Assembly (NCBI RefSeq): GCF_022605725.1
Contig: NC_065555.1
Span: 12,290,938 to 12,354,937, forward strand
Direction: 5' to 3'
Length of the DNA: 64,000 nucleotides
From: Anthonomus grandis grandis
Taxonomy: Eukaryota; Arthropoda; Insecta; Coleoptera; Curculionidae
Shown: piece by piece, positions 23,101 through 35,100 of the stretch
How the letters are laid out: every line of letters starts with the position of its first letter
Numbering within the stretch: position 1 is the stretch's first letter
Notes under the pieces: model-generated
Seen by the model: only the letters and a program-made list of their open reading frames with translations
Databases searched by the model: none
What the model was told of the DNA's origin: nothing
Made by a program: the position numbers and the translations under genes

Positions 23101-26100
23101 ATTTTCACCTTTTGTATATCATACCATAACAACAATTGTTTAGAATCAACGCCTATCAAAGACATTCTCAATGTCATGTTTAAAAATTTTATAGCTTACA
23201 ATTTTTAAACATTTATTGCTAATGGTAAACTTTACCAATCAAGAATTGGCGGATATGCATTTGGCATACCGAGCAACAAACTGCAATACACGAGCAGCAT
23301 CGCGGTTGTATCATGAACGTTATTTCGAACGACAGCATCCTGGATACAAAAAGTTTATTGCGGTTCATTGGCGGCTCGCTGAGACAGGCATGTTTAAGAC
23401 CAAGATGCATGATACTGGTGTTGCTCGAACTATAGGAACGGTCGAATTTGAAGAAGAGGTGCTTCAGCGAGTTGCCGATGAACCATCAAATAGCCCACGT
23501 GACGTCGCTAAGAATATGAATACGAGTAACGCTTCTGTGTGACGGGTACTACACGAACAACAACTCCATCCTTACCACTTCCAGAAAGTTCAAGGTATGA
23601 CTGCAGCCGATTATCATCCTAGAGTTTAATTTTGTCGATGGCTTCTGGATCACATCATTGCACAACCAAATTTTTTACGATATGTTTTGTGGACCGATGA
23701 AGTCTTTTTCACAAGAGACGGTATTTTTAATAGTAGGAATAGCCATGTTTGGGACGAAGAAAATCCTTATGCAATTTTTCCAAGAAAACATCAGAATTGT
23801 TGGTCTGTCAACGTATGGGCAGGCATTGTTGATGATTATTTAATTGGGCCATACCTTCTACCGGAACGGTTAACAGGACCTATTTATCTGCGTTTCTTGG
23901 AGGAAGTTCTCCCAGAACTCCTTGAAAATGTTCCACTAAACGTTAGACAGCAAATGTGGTTTCAGCGTGATGGAGCGCCGGCTCACTTTGCTGTACAAGT
24001 ACGCGAGTATTTAGCTCAGCGGTTTGGGCACCGTTGGATTGTCAGAGGTGGAGCAGTTTCTTGGCCTCCTAGGTCACCCGACTTACCGTCGCTCGATTTT
24101 TTCTTGTGGGGACATGTAAAGTCTTTAGTCTACGAAACTCCAGTAGAATCAGGTAAAAATAAATGCATCAGATCTTCTTTAGGTACTTTTTTATAAATTT
24201 AAACGCGTCTTAGGCCTGTAGTGGCGTAGTGACACATTTCCGGACGTGGGTTCCTATACTCCAATGGATTCAACTGTTGCACTGAACAACCCCTAGAAGT
24301 TTGATCCCATAGTTCTGAAACACCCTGTATTTGTTCTTTTTCTCGGTATGTGTGTGCAGCTAATAATGAAAGGTGCTAACTAGGTGCGATATACACAGAT
24401 TTCAGCAAGGCTTTTGACCAGATTGATCATCAAATGTTAATAAAAAAATTGATGTGCATATAGATTTATAGAGATTCTTATAAATTTGCTGGTTTTCGAC
24501 TTTAAAAAAAGAAAACAAGTTATAGAGATTAAAGATTTAGGTCTGTTAACTTATCTCCAACTTCAAGGGTCGCTCAGGGTTTTCATTTGAAACCACTACT
24601 CTTTTTTTGTTAATCATTAATGTTTTAAATATCAATAATTGTCATACATTGGACTATGCAGATAATTTGAAGATTTTCTAGAAAAATCCTCACTCTGTTC
24701 TTTCTTGCAGCATAATATCGTCTTAGTTACTGAATGATGCAACTTAAACAGGTTAAGTTTAAATGTATCTAAATGCTTCATTATATCATACTATACAACT
24801 AAAAATCCCATAAAGTTTGACAATGAAATTAGTAATGTTTCACTAATAAAAAATCTCAAATTTTTGATCTGGATATAACGTTTGACAGGGAACTCACTTT
24901 TGTGCCGCACAGAGAGAATATTGCCTTTAGATTCCTAAATATTTAAGAGATTTGTTTTAAGAAACTGTAAACTGTATATCACCTTTCTACAGTTTTGTCA
25001 GGTCAAAACTTGGGTATGGCTCTTTAATGTGGAATCCTCACTATATTTGCCATGTGAATAAATGGCTGTTCAAAAGCATTTTTTTGGTTTTTCGGAAAGA
25101 CAATGTCCATCCACTATCCAAAGAGAAGTATAGACCACACTTAACTGTTATCTAGATATAGGGGAGGCCCTTAGCTGAACGTCGAATGTTACACTCAATT
25201 AGTTTTCTATGGAAACTCATTAGCAACATAATTTATAGACCCTTTTTTCTGAAATCTTTTTATATACCCCGATTGGAAGCAGGGTAAAAGCCCGCATTTA
25301 CCCCCGACCAAGCTAGATTGAATATTATGATGCGATCCCATTTTCATCATGAGAGCAATAAGAAATATCCATGTAGAGAAAAAAATTTTATATTTTTATA
25401 GAAAGAACTATTAAAAGTTTAATGCGGAAAGTCCCTAATCCAATATTTTCTGGTCAGGGCTTTTTTTTTGTTACATTTTTAGTATTTCCTGAAACCTTGT
25501 TGAGGCATATAGTGATCAAAAATTTACGGAAAATTACGGTTTCTGGGTAAAATTTCTGGGTAAAGTTTCATGACACCTTAAGTTTGATAAATATCTTAAG
25601 ATATCACGTTTAAAATTGTCATGCCACAGATTACCAAAATATACCAATTTATGTATACATAGAGAAATCACAGTAGTAATTCCTATAATTAAAAGTATTA
25701 TATGACTAAAGAGATCAATGGAGAAGAAGATGAAGAACCGGATATAAATTTAAAATTTCAGAGCATAATACCATATGCTTATATCATTAGCCCTTTGATT
25801 ATCCAGAGAACATAATAAATTTCTGATCAATTTATAGGTACTAGAAGTTACTCTAGTAACCTAATCATTATTTATATCGTGTGAGTGGAAGGGAGATATA
25901 AATATGTCGCAAGGTAATAAACATAATATATACTCAATAATATTTTATAATAGAGGTCATATCATCATAGATATTTTAGGAGTACATCAGGTTTCAGTCA
26001 ATAAATAATTATATTTTAATAGAAATGGAATCCTAGATTTACCATATCTAAACCCTTTTACTGCAATAAAAGCAAAATCCTTGAATTGAAAAGTGCATAT

Positions 26101-29100
26101 CCTTACTTAGTGAGAAGTACCATTAACTTACAAAAAGAGCGAAGAATTAAACCTATTTTTAGAAAATACTAAAAGTTCTTAAAGGCATAAACTGCTAAAT
26201 TAAGTTGCCAAATAGAATACTTAATAAGCTACCGCTAACTGAAGTTAAAAGAACATCAAAGAGCGATTCAAAATAATGAATAATGCTGACGTTTAAAGTT
26301 TTGTCGAAAGCGTTTATGTTTGCCTTGTATTTATATAGAGTTAATATTGCATCTATAACCAACTTTTTAGTTATTTATAAATAATAGAAAATATAGTGTC
26401 GGTCATGTATTTTCTTATTTTCGTAGAATGCCAAATTATTTATATTTTTTTTTAGATTCTTCATCGCATATTATCTTTCCTTATAATAGTTACTCTGTGT
26501 TCGACATCATCCGTTATGTTCCATGGCTTAAGTAACTATTTGGAATACAGAAATACAAATTTGACTTCTAATATAACGCTTATGCTACCAATATGGTATC
26601 CTTTTAATGAAAGTAAACATCTTGGACTAGCGTTTACTTTAGGTATGTTTTCATTATAAGAGAATTCTTGATAATTTATATTTAAGAAATACACTGGAAT
26701 ATTAGTTAATAATTTGTAGTATATTCATTACTAGCAGTAAGTGACATTTTCGGACTTCTATATGCAAATCCATTATAAATACCACTTTTTTTCCGGCAAA
26801 AAAATGGGCTAACCACAAAAGGCTTAATAAAATATAAGTAATAATAAATCAAGCTTGCCACTAATCGGAAGTAATTTTCGTTGGGTGCCAAAGTGCATAC
26901 GAACTTGAAAATCCATTAATTTCCTTAACATTCCAGAGGAAAGTAGTGCGGGTTAGTAAAAGCATAAGGAACATAAAAACATTCTCGCTAAAGAACAAGG
27001 ATGTACAATAATCTTAGTTCGTAAATAAAACAATGATGCATACAAGCTTACAGGAAGAGACACTCTATAAATAGCCTACCTACTACAGAGGTCGTTCTTC
27101 TTCTTCTTCTTCGCTACCGTGTCGTAACTCGACCAGTAATAATCAGCTTTAAGCCATCAACTTAAGTGTTTTATGTGAGTTTTGTTCACAGTTTTATGTC
27201 ATTCTTTGATAAGTGCTCAATAATTCTTTGAGTGGTCTTGGAATTGGGTCTAGCCAGTATACATTCAATATTTACGGGGCCATTTAAGTTTTTTATTGCC
27301 ATATCGTGTCTTAGTTTACAATTTATCACATCCATATCACATTCAAATATTAAGTGGTTAGGGGTTCCAATTTGTCCGCATATACAGTTTGGGCTGTCTT
27401 TTACTCCTATTTTGTTTAAATGAATTGGTGTCAATTTCCATATAATTGTCTTTTGTGGGAATGCTATTCGGTGGACAATATGCATTAATAATGGTGAGGT
27501 ATTCTATTTCTATTCCTTGTATTTGAAAATTAGCTGGTAAGTTAATCATAACATCAATTGGATTGTATGGGATTTTTTTGTTGATATTATGATATCTATG
27601 CCACCATACCCATCCTGTCTATCGTTTCTTATTAGAGTATAATTTTTGAGTTTGATCATGTCTGTTTGTTTCAGGTGCGTTTCGTTAATTAAGGCTATAT
27701 CGACTTTTTCTTTAGAAATTAAGTTTTTTAGGTCCACTTGCTTGTTTTTTAGACCATTTTTATTCCAGAGCAATAGTATTTATTGTGCTATCCAGAATAT
27801 GAGTTGTGGAGTCATCACTTATTGGTGGACTTGGGCCTGAAATTAAGTCCTCATATTCATCTATTTCCATATTGTATTCCTTTGTAGCTGTATCCAAATC
27901 TACAGAATCTTTAAGTAGTTTGGACTGGCTTAATATGTTCTTTATTAATTGAGGCAAAGTTGCCTGTGGCATGTCCGTAGACTACCCTGAGTTTTGTTCC
28001 CTGGTGTATGTTATCAAATTTCCTGAAAATGAAGGTGATCTGTCTCCTTCAGGGAAAGTAATTTCCTTGTACACTTTTTTGTCGATTGGTGGTGATAGGC
28101 TAGCTAATGTCTTTCTTTTGTTAGCCTGGGTAGCTTAAGTATAGGTCGCTCTCTGGGTATATCCATTAGTTTCTGTTAATTAGCGTCTCTGGTGGACTTC
28201 TATCACATTGTCTGTAGTTTTACTGGGAGGTTTGGAAAGTTTCCTTGGCTGTACTTGTATCTCATTTGTTCCAGCCTGCTGTTTGCTTTCTGTATTGGTT
28301 GCTCTGTAGTGTATTTTTTCGGTGTTCTTGTTCTGGCTTCATAATAAGATAGATTTTCAAATGCCATCAGCTGTTGTATGTCCTTCTGCCGCTGGTACTC
28401 TGGGCATAATCGGTTTGATGGGGAGTGGTCCTTGTGACAGTACACGCAGTCGTATGGTTTGTCACATTCTTCTTCGTTATGCTCCAGTTGGCATTTGCCA
28501 CATCTTTGCTTACTTCTGCATGAGTTTTTGATGTGTCTATATCTTAAACAGTTGAGGCAGAATAATACGGGTGCAACATAGATATTGAGTTTTGCCTTGT
28601 AGTATTCGATGTCAACTTCTATTGGCAATTTTTTCCCGGTGAAGGTGATGACAACTGATTGAGTAGGTATGTATTCTGCTTATCCCTCCCTGATGGTTTG
28701 TCTGTTAAGTCTTCTAACTCCTATATTTCGATTTTCATGGTTGCATTTGCTGTTTTTAGGACCTCTTCTTCGGACATCTCGGTAGGAATGCCCCTTAAAA
28801 CCCCTTTACAAGTCACCAAACTTAACGGAATGAAAGCATTTAGATTATGTTTGTTCAAGAAGTCTTTATGATTTATAAAGTTATTGGCTGCTTGAGAAGT
28901 TAGAAATTCAATGCCTAACCTAAATTTGCCCTTTCGTGTAATTTTAGAAATGCCGACAATGTTTGCTTTTTTTAATTCTCTACCTAATCTAATAGGGTGC
29001 ATATTTTGAATGCATACATAACTCTGAAAAAGCAGACCATTCTCAGGCAAAATTTTTAATCCAATAAGCCTAAGGTAATTTGTTTTAAAAACTGAAAAAA

Positions 29101-32100
29101 AATCATCGTCCTCTGCTTCAAAGTCAAAATGTTTACACGCTAGGAAGTTTAAGGTTGCTTAAGGTAGAGAAGACTGTAAGTGGAAAAAATAAAAACCCAG
29201 AGAATACGTGGATATAGAAAAGTTAGTAGGGACTGTCTTTTCTCGACAAATAAATTGCTAATCCTAATTTGAGAAGTTGCATTTTGGCAAGTATTCTTGC
29301 CATCATCAGACTTTAAAATATATCACAAACAGTGCAACAACATTTACGAAAATTTTTTGTGACAGACGATTTCAACAAATACAAATTAAAATTGTAAAAA
29401 AAAAACTTACAGATAGTTACTTAACACTTTCTCAAAATATAAACAAAAACAAATTCTCGAATGGTACATGGCACGACATCTATAATCATCAACAATTAAG
29501 ATTATAACAAATTGAGCAGTCTCTAATTAGTAGATTTCTACTCAGTACTGGAAGCGAGTGAGAGAAAACAATCGGGCTGTAGAGTTACAGGGCGTAAATA
29601 AAAAAATAAATGTGTTTTAAATATGTTGAATGTGCCAAATGAAATTTTAGTGTTATTATTAAAACTTAAGGAATGAAATGTGTTGCTGTTAAATATAGTT
29701 TGCTCATTAATGCAAGTGTAATTCAGTGGTTTAATAGCTTTATTTATTTCCAGGATTTTCAAAAGTTCCAACTTTATGCCCTTCTGACAAACGTGGAGCA
29801 CTTTGGTATCCGTTTTAGGTTCCTATGTCCACCCTCAATAATATAATTGGCGAAAGGAGAAGAGCTATTTGTTATAAACCGGTCAATATTCTTTTCATTG
29901 AGTGTACTGTATTCTTTGACTCTCGTCTCGCCTCTCCTTTCAATTTTTCCGAAGTAGGACACATTGGAGCCAGGTTGCAAACATCTTAATCTGTAAATAC
30001 CAGATCTGTCTGTGACCGGAATTTTGTCTTTGGTGTTGACTAGAGATTTAGGCAATTTATTCAGAGCCCTAAAACATACCCATTCATTGGAGTCGACATA
30101 CTTTTGGCAAATTGATGGGGTAGGTTTCCAAAATAAGATATGCTTCTGTAAACGGCATCGTTTTCGTAAATATTTGCTTAAAATAGAAAGAATTTATTAT
30201 TTTTTCAGGATAATATAAACTATTCCGAGCAATTTAAAAAAATAATCTCTTTTTGAAAAGGATTTTGGGATAAAGAGATTTGTAAAAAGATAATGGAAAA
30301 GTGAGTTAAATGCGGAAAAATGTTAATTAACTGGATGGCTTGAAATAAAGGGTATGATGTAATCCGTGGCTCCTGGTTTTCTATACAATTCAAATTCGAG
30401 TTTTATGTCGGTTGTTCTTTTAATTAACAGGTCTATAAAAAGTAGATTTCCTAATTGTTCCTGTTGACAAGTGAAACTAACACAAGGATTAATAGAGTTT
30501 AGAAATGCCCGAAACTCCAGTAGGTCCTCACATGAGCCAATAAAAACTGTAAATATATCGTCCACGTACCTTTACCAACACCTTATGTATTTTTTATAAA
30601 TCTCCCAATTTGAGATTTTGCCTTTAAGAAAAAACGTAAGCACTTCTGCTAAAAAAGGTGACAAGTTGAAATTCATTCATATACCACTTTAGACCATATA
30701 ATTTATTACCAACTTGAAAAAAAAAATTTGCTTTAATACACTGACAATAAGAGAACAAATTGCTAATAAGATATGAGTAGGCAGCTTCCATTGTGAAAAG
30801 TTCTCGGATGTATAATATATAGTCTTTAGATGGGATGCTTGGAAATAGGTTAGAAACATCGAAAGAAACAAAAAATTAGGTGGTAAGTTCATATGAGTTT
30901 TTTTTATGAGAATGGATTAGAGAAATTGGTTCTTCTTTAAAAAAGTTCTTCTTTAAATGCGAGAAACTGGTTCTAATAGAATAATTGCTAACTAATTGGA
31001 GAAGATGGAAGTTAACCAGAAGGAGAGTTTTGAGGCCGAAGAATCGCTGTAAGAAACTACGAATCTCGCAAGAAGTTTTGTTTCGGGATTTTAAGTAGAC
31101 AATAAAGAATTGGAGAAACCGGAATCATTGAAAGGAGTTCGTAAAGGTTTGTTGGAGTCCTGCTATGTACCATTCAAGAATTTGTTACTGTTTATTTTTT
31201 GTGAATGTTTTAAGTAACTTTCTACAAGTTTTTTTACGATATAGCAATTTTAATTTGTATTTTTTTAAATCATTTATCACAAAAAATGTTTCTGAACTGT
31301 TTGTAATATATTTTAGAGTCTGATGATAGCAAGAATACTTGCCGATATGCATCCCTTCTGAAATTGGGCTTAGCGTTATATTTGTGGAAAAAAGACTTTC
31401 CCTACTAACTTTTCTATGTTACAGTGTCTCCACTTCAGAATAAACTTTTTCCTTGCTAATACGTGGATTCTCCAGCCCCAAAAAGGAGTTTTGTCTTCTG
31501 ATTTGTGACATAGAGTGATAAACAAGCTACTCCTAGAACCAAGAAAGTCGAATACAGTACTATAGGAAAGTAAGTAGTAGTAATTCATTAGTAAGAGACG
31601 GACCATAATCGGCCTTAAATATTGTGGAAAAATTTACAAAGAAGGAAGGTTTTAAATGTTTCTTATTATTTTGGTGCTTATCCTCTTTGAATGTTATTGA
31701 TCATATTGGTCCAAATGATTTTGGTAACGGCCAATCTAATTAGTGAGGTGGATGACATTGACACAAATGTCTAAGATTATTCAACCAGGATATTGTTCGT
31801 TCACCCGGATTTCTTCTGCACTCAATTTTACCCTGTAGAATTTATTCTCACTATAAATAATCACTAATTTATACTGAAACCAGCGTTCGCAATTCAAAGT
31901 CGAAAATCAAGTGACCGACTAGCTGCAGATCATGCGATCGATCAGGTGAAGATGATGCGAGGAGTATGGTCTAGAGCTAAACATTAGGAAAACCAAATTC
32001 ATGATGATCAGCTGTAGCAATTCGGACACAGGAGCTTTATTAGCAGGGAGTAAGTACTCGGCAGCTTTATTAGCAGTGTACCTCGGTATCATCCTCAGCT

Positions 32101-35100
32101 CGTAATGGGAACACGCTGATAAGAAGGAATGTATCAGGTTCCGAATCGAAATTGCACGGTCCATGTTTATCAGAATAAGATCATTAGTCTGCTGCGGTGA
32201 CCTGAGTTTAGACACGAAGATGCAGATAGTGAGATACGTTTTCTCCGTACTGCTATATAAAGTCAAAGCGTGCAACATATGGATTAACAGGAGAATATTG
32301 AAGATATCTTGGGCGAAACATGTCTCAAAAAAAAAACAAATAAAAGTGTTTATTATAGTAAAGTGGCGTAAGCTTTATTATCATGGTAAATTATTAGGGA
32401 ATAAAAAAAATCAAATTTTTCAACTCGCCATTCAAGACAAAATATATGGCAAGAAATATATGATTAACATCCGCAGAGCAGCTTCAAAGAGTCAACTGTC
32501 AACAAAATTATGGTAGTTTTGATGATGGTTAATATCCGGACTGGATAAGGCACTATAGAAAAAAATATTAACTGTAAAAAATAATTTTACTCGTTTTGCA
32601 TTATGGTTTGAAAATACGCTTTTCTCATTTTTATAAGAGCGCATTTCAAATGTTTTTAGTCAACGGTTAGTACTGTTAAATCCTTGATAATGCCATTTAC
32701 GAACAGGCGGAAACTAGAGGGGTTAGTTAAACATTCGCAAACAACTTTATGATAGTTAGAGGAATTTATTTATAAATATGGGACATTTTACTATAGCCTG
32801 GTAACCAAAAGCACTGAAAATAATTATAACATTTGTTTCAGTTAATATCATTCGCTCTATTTTGTATGATAAAGTGTTTGTATGATACTCTGTTTTGAGG
32901 AATATACAGATGCAAATAAAATTCACTCTGTTTTAGTTTGTCCCTGTATCAACAATATTCTCCTTTTTTTTCAAAAATGGTAATTGCGATGTAAAATACA
33001 AGGAATAACCCAAAAAACTTGCAGATGCGTATTTGCTAGACTTATTGATGAAAACGTATCTCAAACATTGAATTGGTTGTCACAAGCATTAAATGTTGCC
33101 CAATCGACTCTATATCCAAATGTCTGCACGCATTGGGTAAGGAGAGACACTAAAAGATGAGATCTTATTTATAAAATTGTATTCACCAAATTGAAAGAAA
33201 ATGACTTTTTACATTAAGCTGTCACAGGTAATGAAAAGTGGATTTATTTTAACAATCCAAAGTGTAGGTGCAGCATCATGAGTATATCCAAAGCAATATA
33301 TACTAAAAAAAATATGCACTGTGATAGTAAGATTCCAATTTATAAAAACCTGGTAAACGATACCATCAATAGTTGATCAAATTAAATAGAGCACTGAAGG
33401 AAAAATGTTCAGAATACGCCTAAAGATAGGACAAAGTTATCTATTATTTCAACATGACGATGTTAGACCTCTTGTTGCCAAATATGTTAAAAGATTGCTG
33501 GACGAAGATCTTTTATTCCTTTATGGTACTGTGTTGCAAGCATTAAATGTATCAAGAAGAACGCGGAAATATATCAACCTGAAATAAAAGACAGCACCAA
33601 ATTAACTAGAAGCTAAACAGGAACAACATGTTTATAGTTTTGCACAGTTAGTTTCCATTCTAAAGCATATAAATTAAACTATATGTTGTATGGAACCAAC
33701 ATATATATTGTATCTCTTAAATTTATTTTAGATCTATGCCTGTTAACAATAGGAACCTTAACTAACTTTACCACCCAAGCACTTTTCCTCACTTTAACTA
33801 CACATGTGGCATTTCAGTTGAAAAGTTTACAAATATTTGCTGAAGATTTAGAGTTGTGCTATGAAATTACCACAATACCCCACCAAACAGGGGAGGAAAA
33901 TTATATTTTGACTTCATTAAAATGGCTTTACCGAAGGCATTATAGAGTAATTGAGTAAGTACACATAATTTATATAATTATTAACGTTGTATCCAAATCT
34001 TTTACGTGAAGCCTAAGAATAAATACTTCTCAAATCACATATTTTCACCATAATCTTTCTGGCAATTTTAGATTTGTGAAACAGATTAATACTTCTATAA
34101 GAACCATTTTAATTATGGATTTTTGTTTATATTCTGTTAATATATCAGCTGCAATTGTTGGTTTATTTATTATTGTAAGTATTGCTGTTGTATGTATAAG
34201 TAACTTTATTTTATATAAATTAAGAAAAGAAAGTAATAAATTACTACATGACTTAAGCGAATTTCTTTGTATATTTTTCAATTTTGTACTTTGTCAGCAA
34301 TCAATTAACATTTTGTTAGAGAACTCGTTTTCATGATCGGTATGTATAATGTTACTGTCAATATTTGTTCAAATGACTGCAATTAAGTCATAAGTCATAA
34401 TAATTGATCAAATTACGATACTGTATTACCATTGTTTATTTATTTATTTAAAATTTATTAAAATATATGAATATTAACGTCAAATACAAATTCTTACATG
34501 AAGAAAATTATTTTCTATAAATGCTGTTAAAGGTTTAAATCAGTCCAAGTAATATCTATAAAAATATCAGAAACTTTTGTGTAGAGTGTCTGACATCAAA
34601 CTCCAAAATTTAAATTGTTAATATGAATAATGTTCAAATAAATCCAATTAACTTAGAATATATGCACGCTTCATTGATGTTTAATAGTACCTATTCTATT
34701 TTCTACTAATTTTATATTTTTATAGGAAACCTCATTTTTGAAGAATGTCAACTTTGGATTTCACTGCCTTCTTCATTTATTGCAATTATTTTTAATGTCT
34801 TGGTATAGTAATGAAATCCGAATTCAGGTACCGAGCAGACATAAAAATAAAGTAAATGATTGGAAGAACATTTACACCTTTTTTTTCTCTTATAAAATAT
34901 AAAGAAGCATTTTTTTTATTTTTAGAGCACAGCATTCTCAGATGCCTTATATAGAAGCAAATGGTATGAATACCCAAAAAGTTGTAAAAAAATAATTTTA
35001 ATGATGATGATGAGATCTGCAAAACCTCTGGAACTCTATATTGGATTTTTATTTCCATTGACTAACCAAACAGCCCTTATAGTAAGTACAAAAAATATTT

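Larger units (their letters stand above)
22928..24327 (+). mobile_element. Second DD41D transposon with 141-bp inverted repeats
   Basis: A 1400-bp unit flanked by TA (22926-22927 and 24328-24329). Inverted repeats of about 141 bp (22928-23068 against 24187-24327) start GAGGGTGTTT on the left and, read inwards, CAGGGTGTTT on the right, with roughly 10-15 % mismatches. The outer motif is shared with the element at 4438, but the rest of the repeat is unrelated, so this is a separate subfamily. The transposase on the plus strand has two nonsense codons and a shortened C-terminus. The element sits inside an older LINE in OrB intron 1. Confidence 0.9.
18690..25450 (+). mobile_element. Jockey/CR1-type LINE, interrupted by two later insertions
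   Basis: Ordered plus-strand pieces of one LINE. An ORF1 with a PHD-like zinc region (near 18688: MSQFDSYYFKC, then CDGC and CETC-like positions) is followed by VNLTPQQQNDHYAVKKEL (near 19255-19310). The ORF2 start (near 19430: RGLRSKINFF) follows. After a gap come YLPPTASDTD and GKFNITT (21910-22020), LDLVFANFDR (22130), KMWKIARVCTP (22857-22890), TDFSKAFDQIDHQMLIKKL (24395-24452), VAQGF...PLLF, YADNLKIF (near 24655) and a decaying C-terminus. Stops are frequent. The gap at about 19480-21880 is filled by an oppositely oriented LINE, and 22928-24327 by a DD41D transposon. Whether all pieces came from one copy is inferred from order and orientation. Confidence 0.65.
29168..31430 (-). mobile_element. 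Penelope-like element flanked by inverted terminal sequences
   Basis: Minus-strand coding remains of a Penelope-like retroelement lie between two related flanks in opposite orientation (about 29213-29330 and 31293-31420). The flanks share TAGAAAAGTTAGTAGGGA and GGCAAGTATTCTTGC-type segments. Inside, in order, are an RT start (near 30890-30660), the YVDDIF box (30575-30540), a thumb with FIDLLIKR and YRKPGATDYI, and a GIY-YIG endonuclease (30055-29774). Frames are interrupted. Each flank carries a hammerhead-ribozyme-like motif. The element lies in OrB intron 2. Confidence 0.82.

Noticed and set aside
34175..34336. Continuing OrB exon 4 to the stop at 34334
   Set aside because: A GTAAGT donor follows 34174 in phase, the residues beyond it do not fit the family, and the exon at 34726-34827 restores the receptor sequence.
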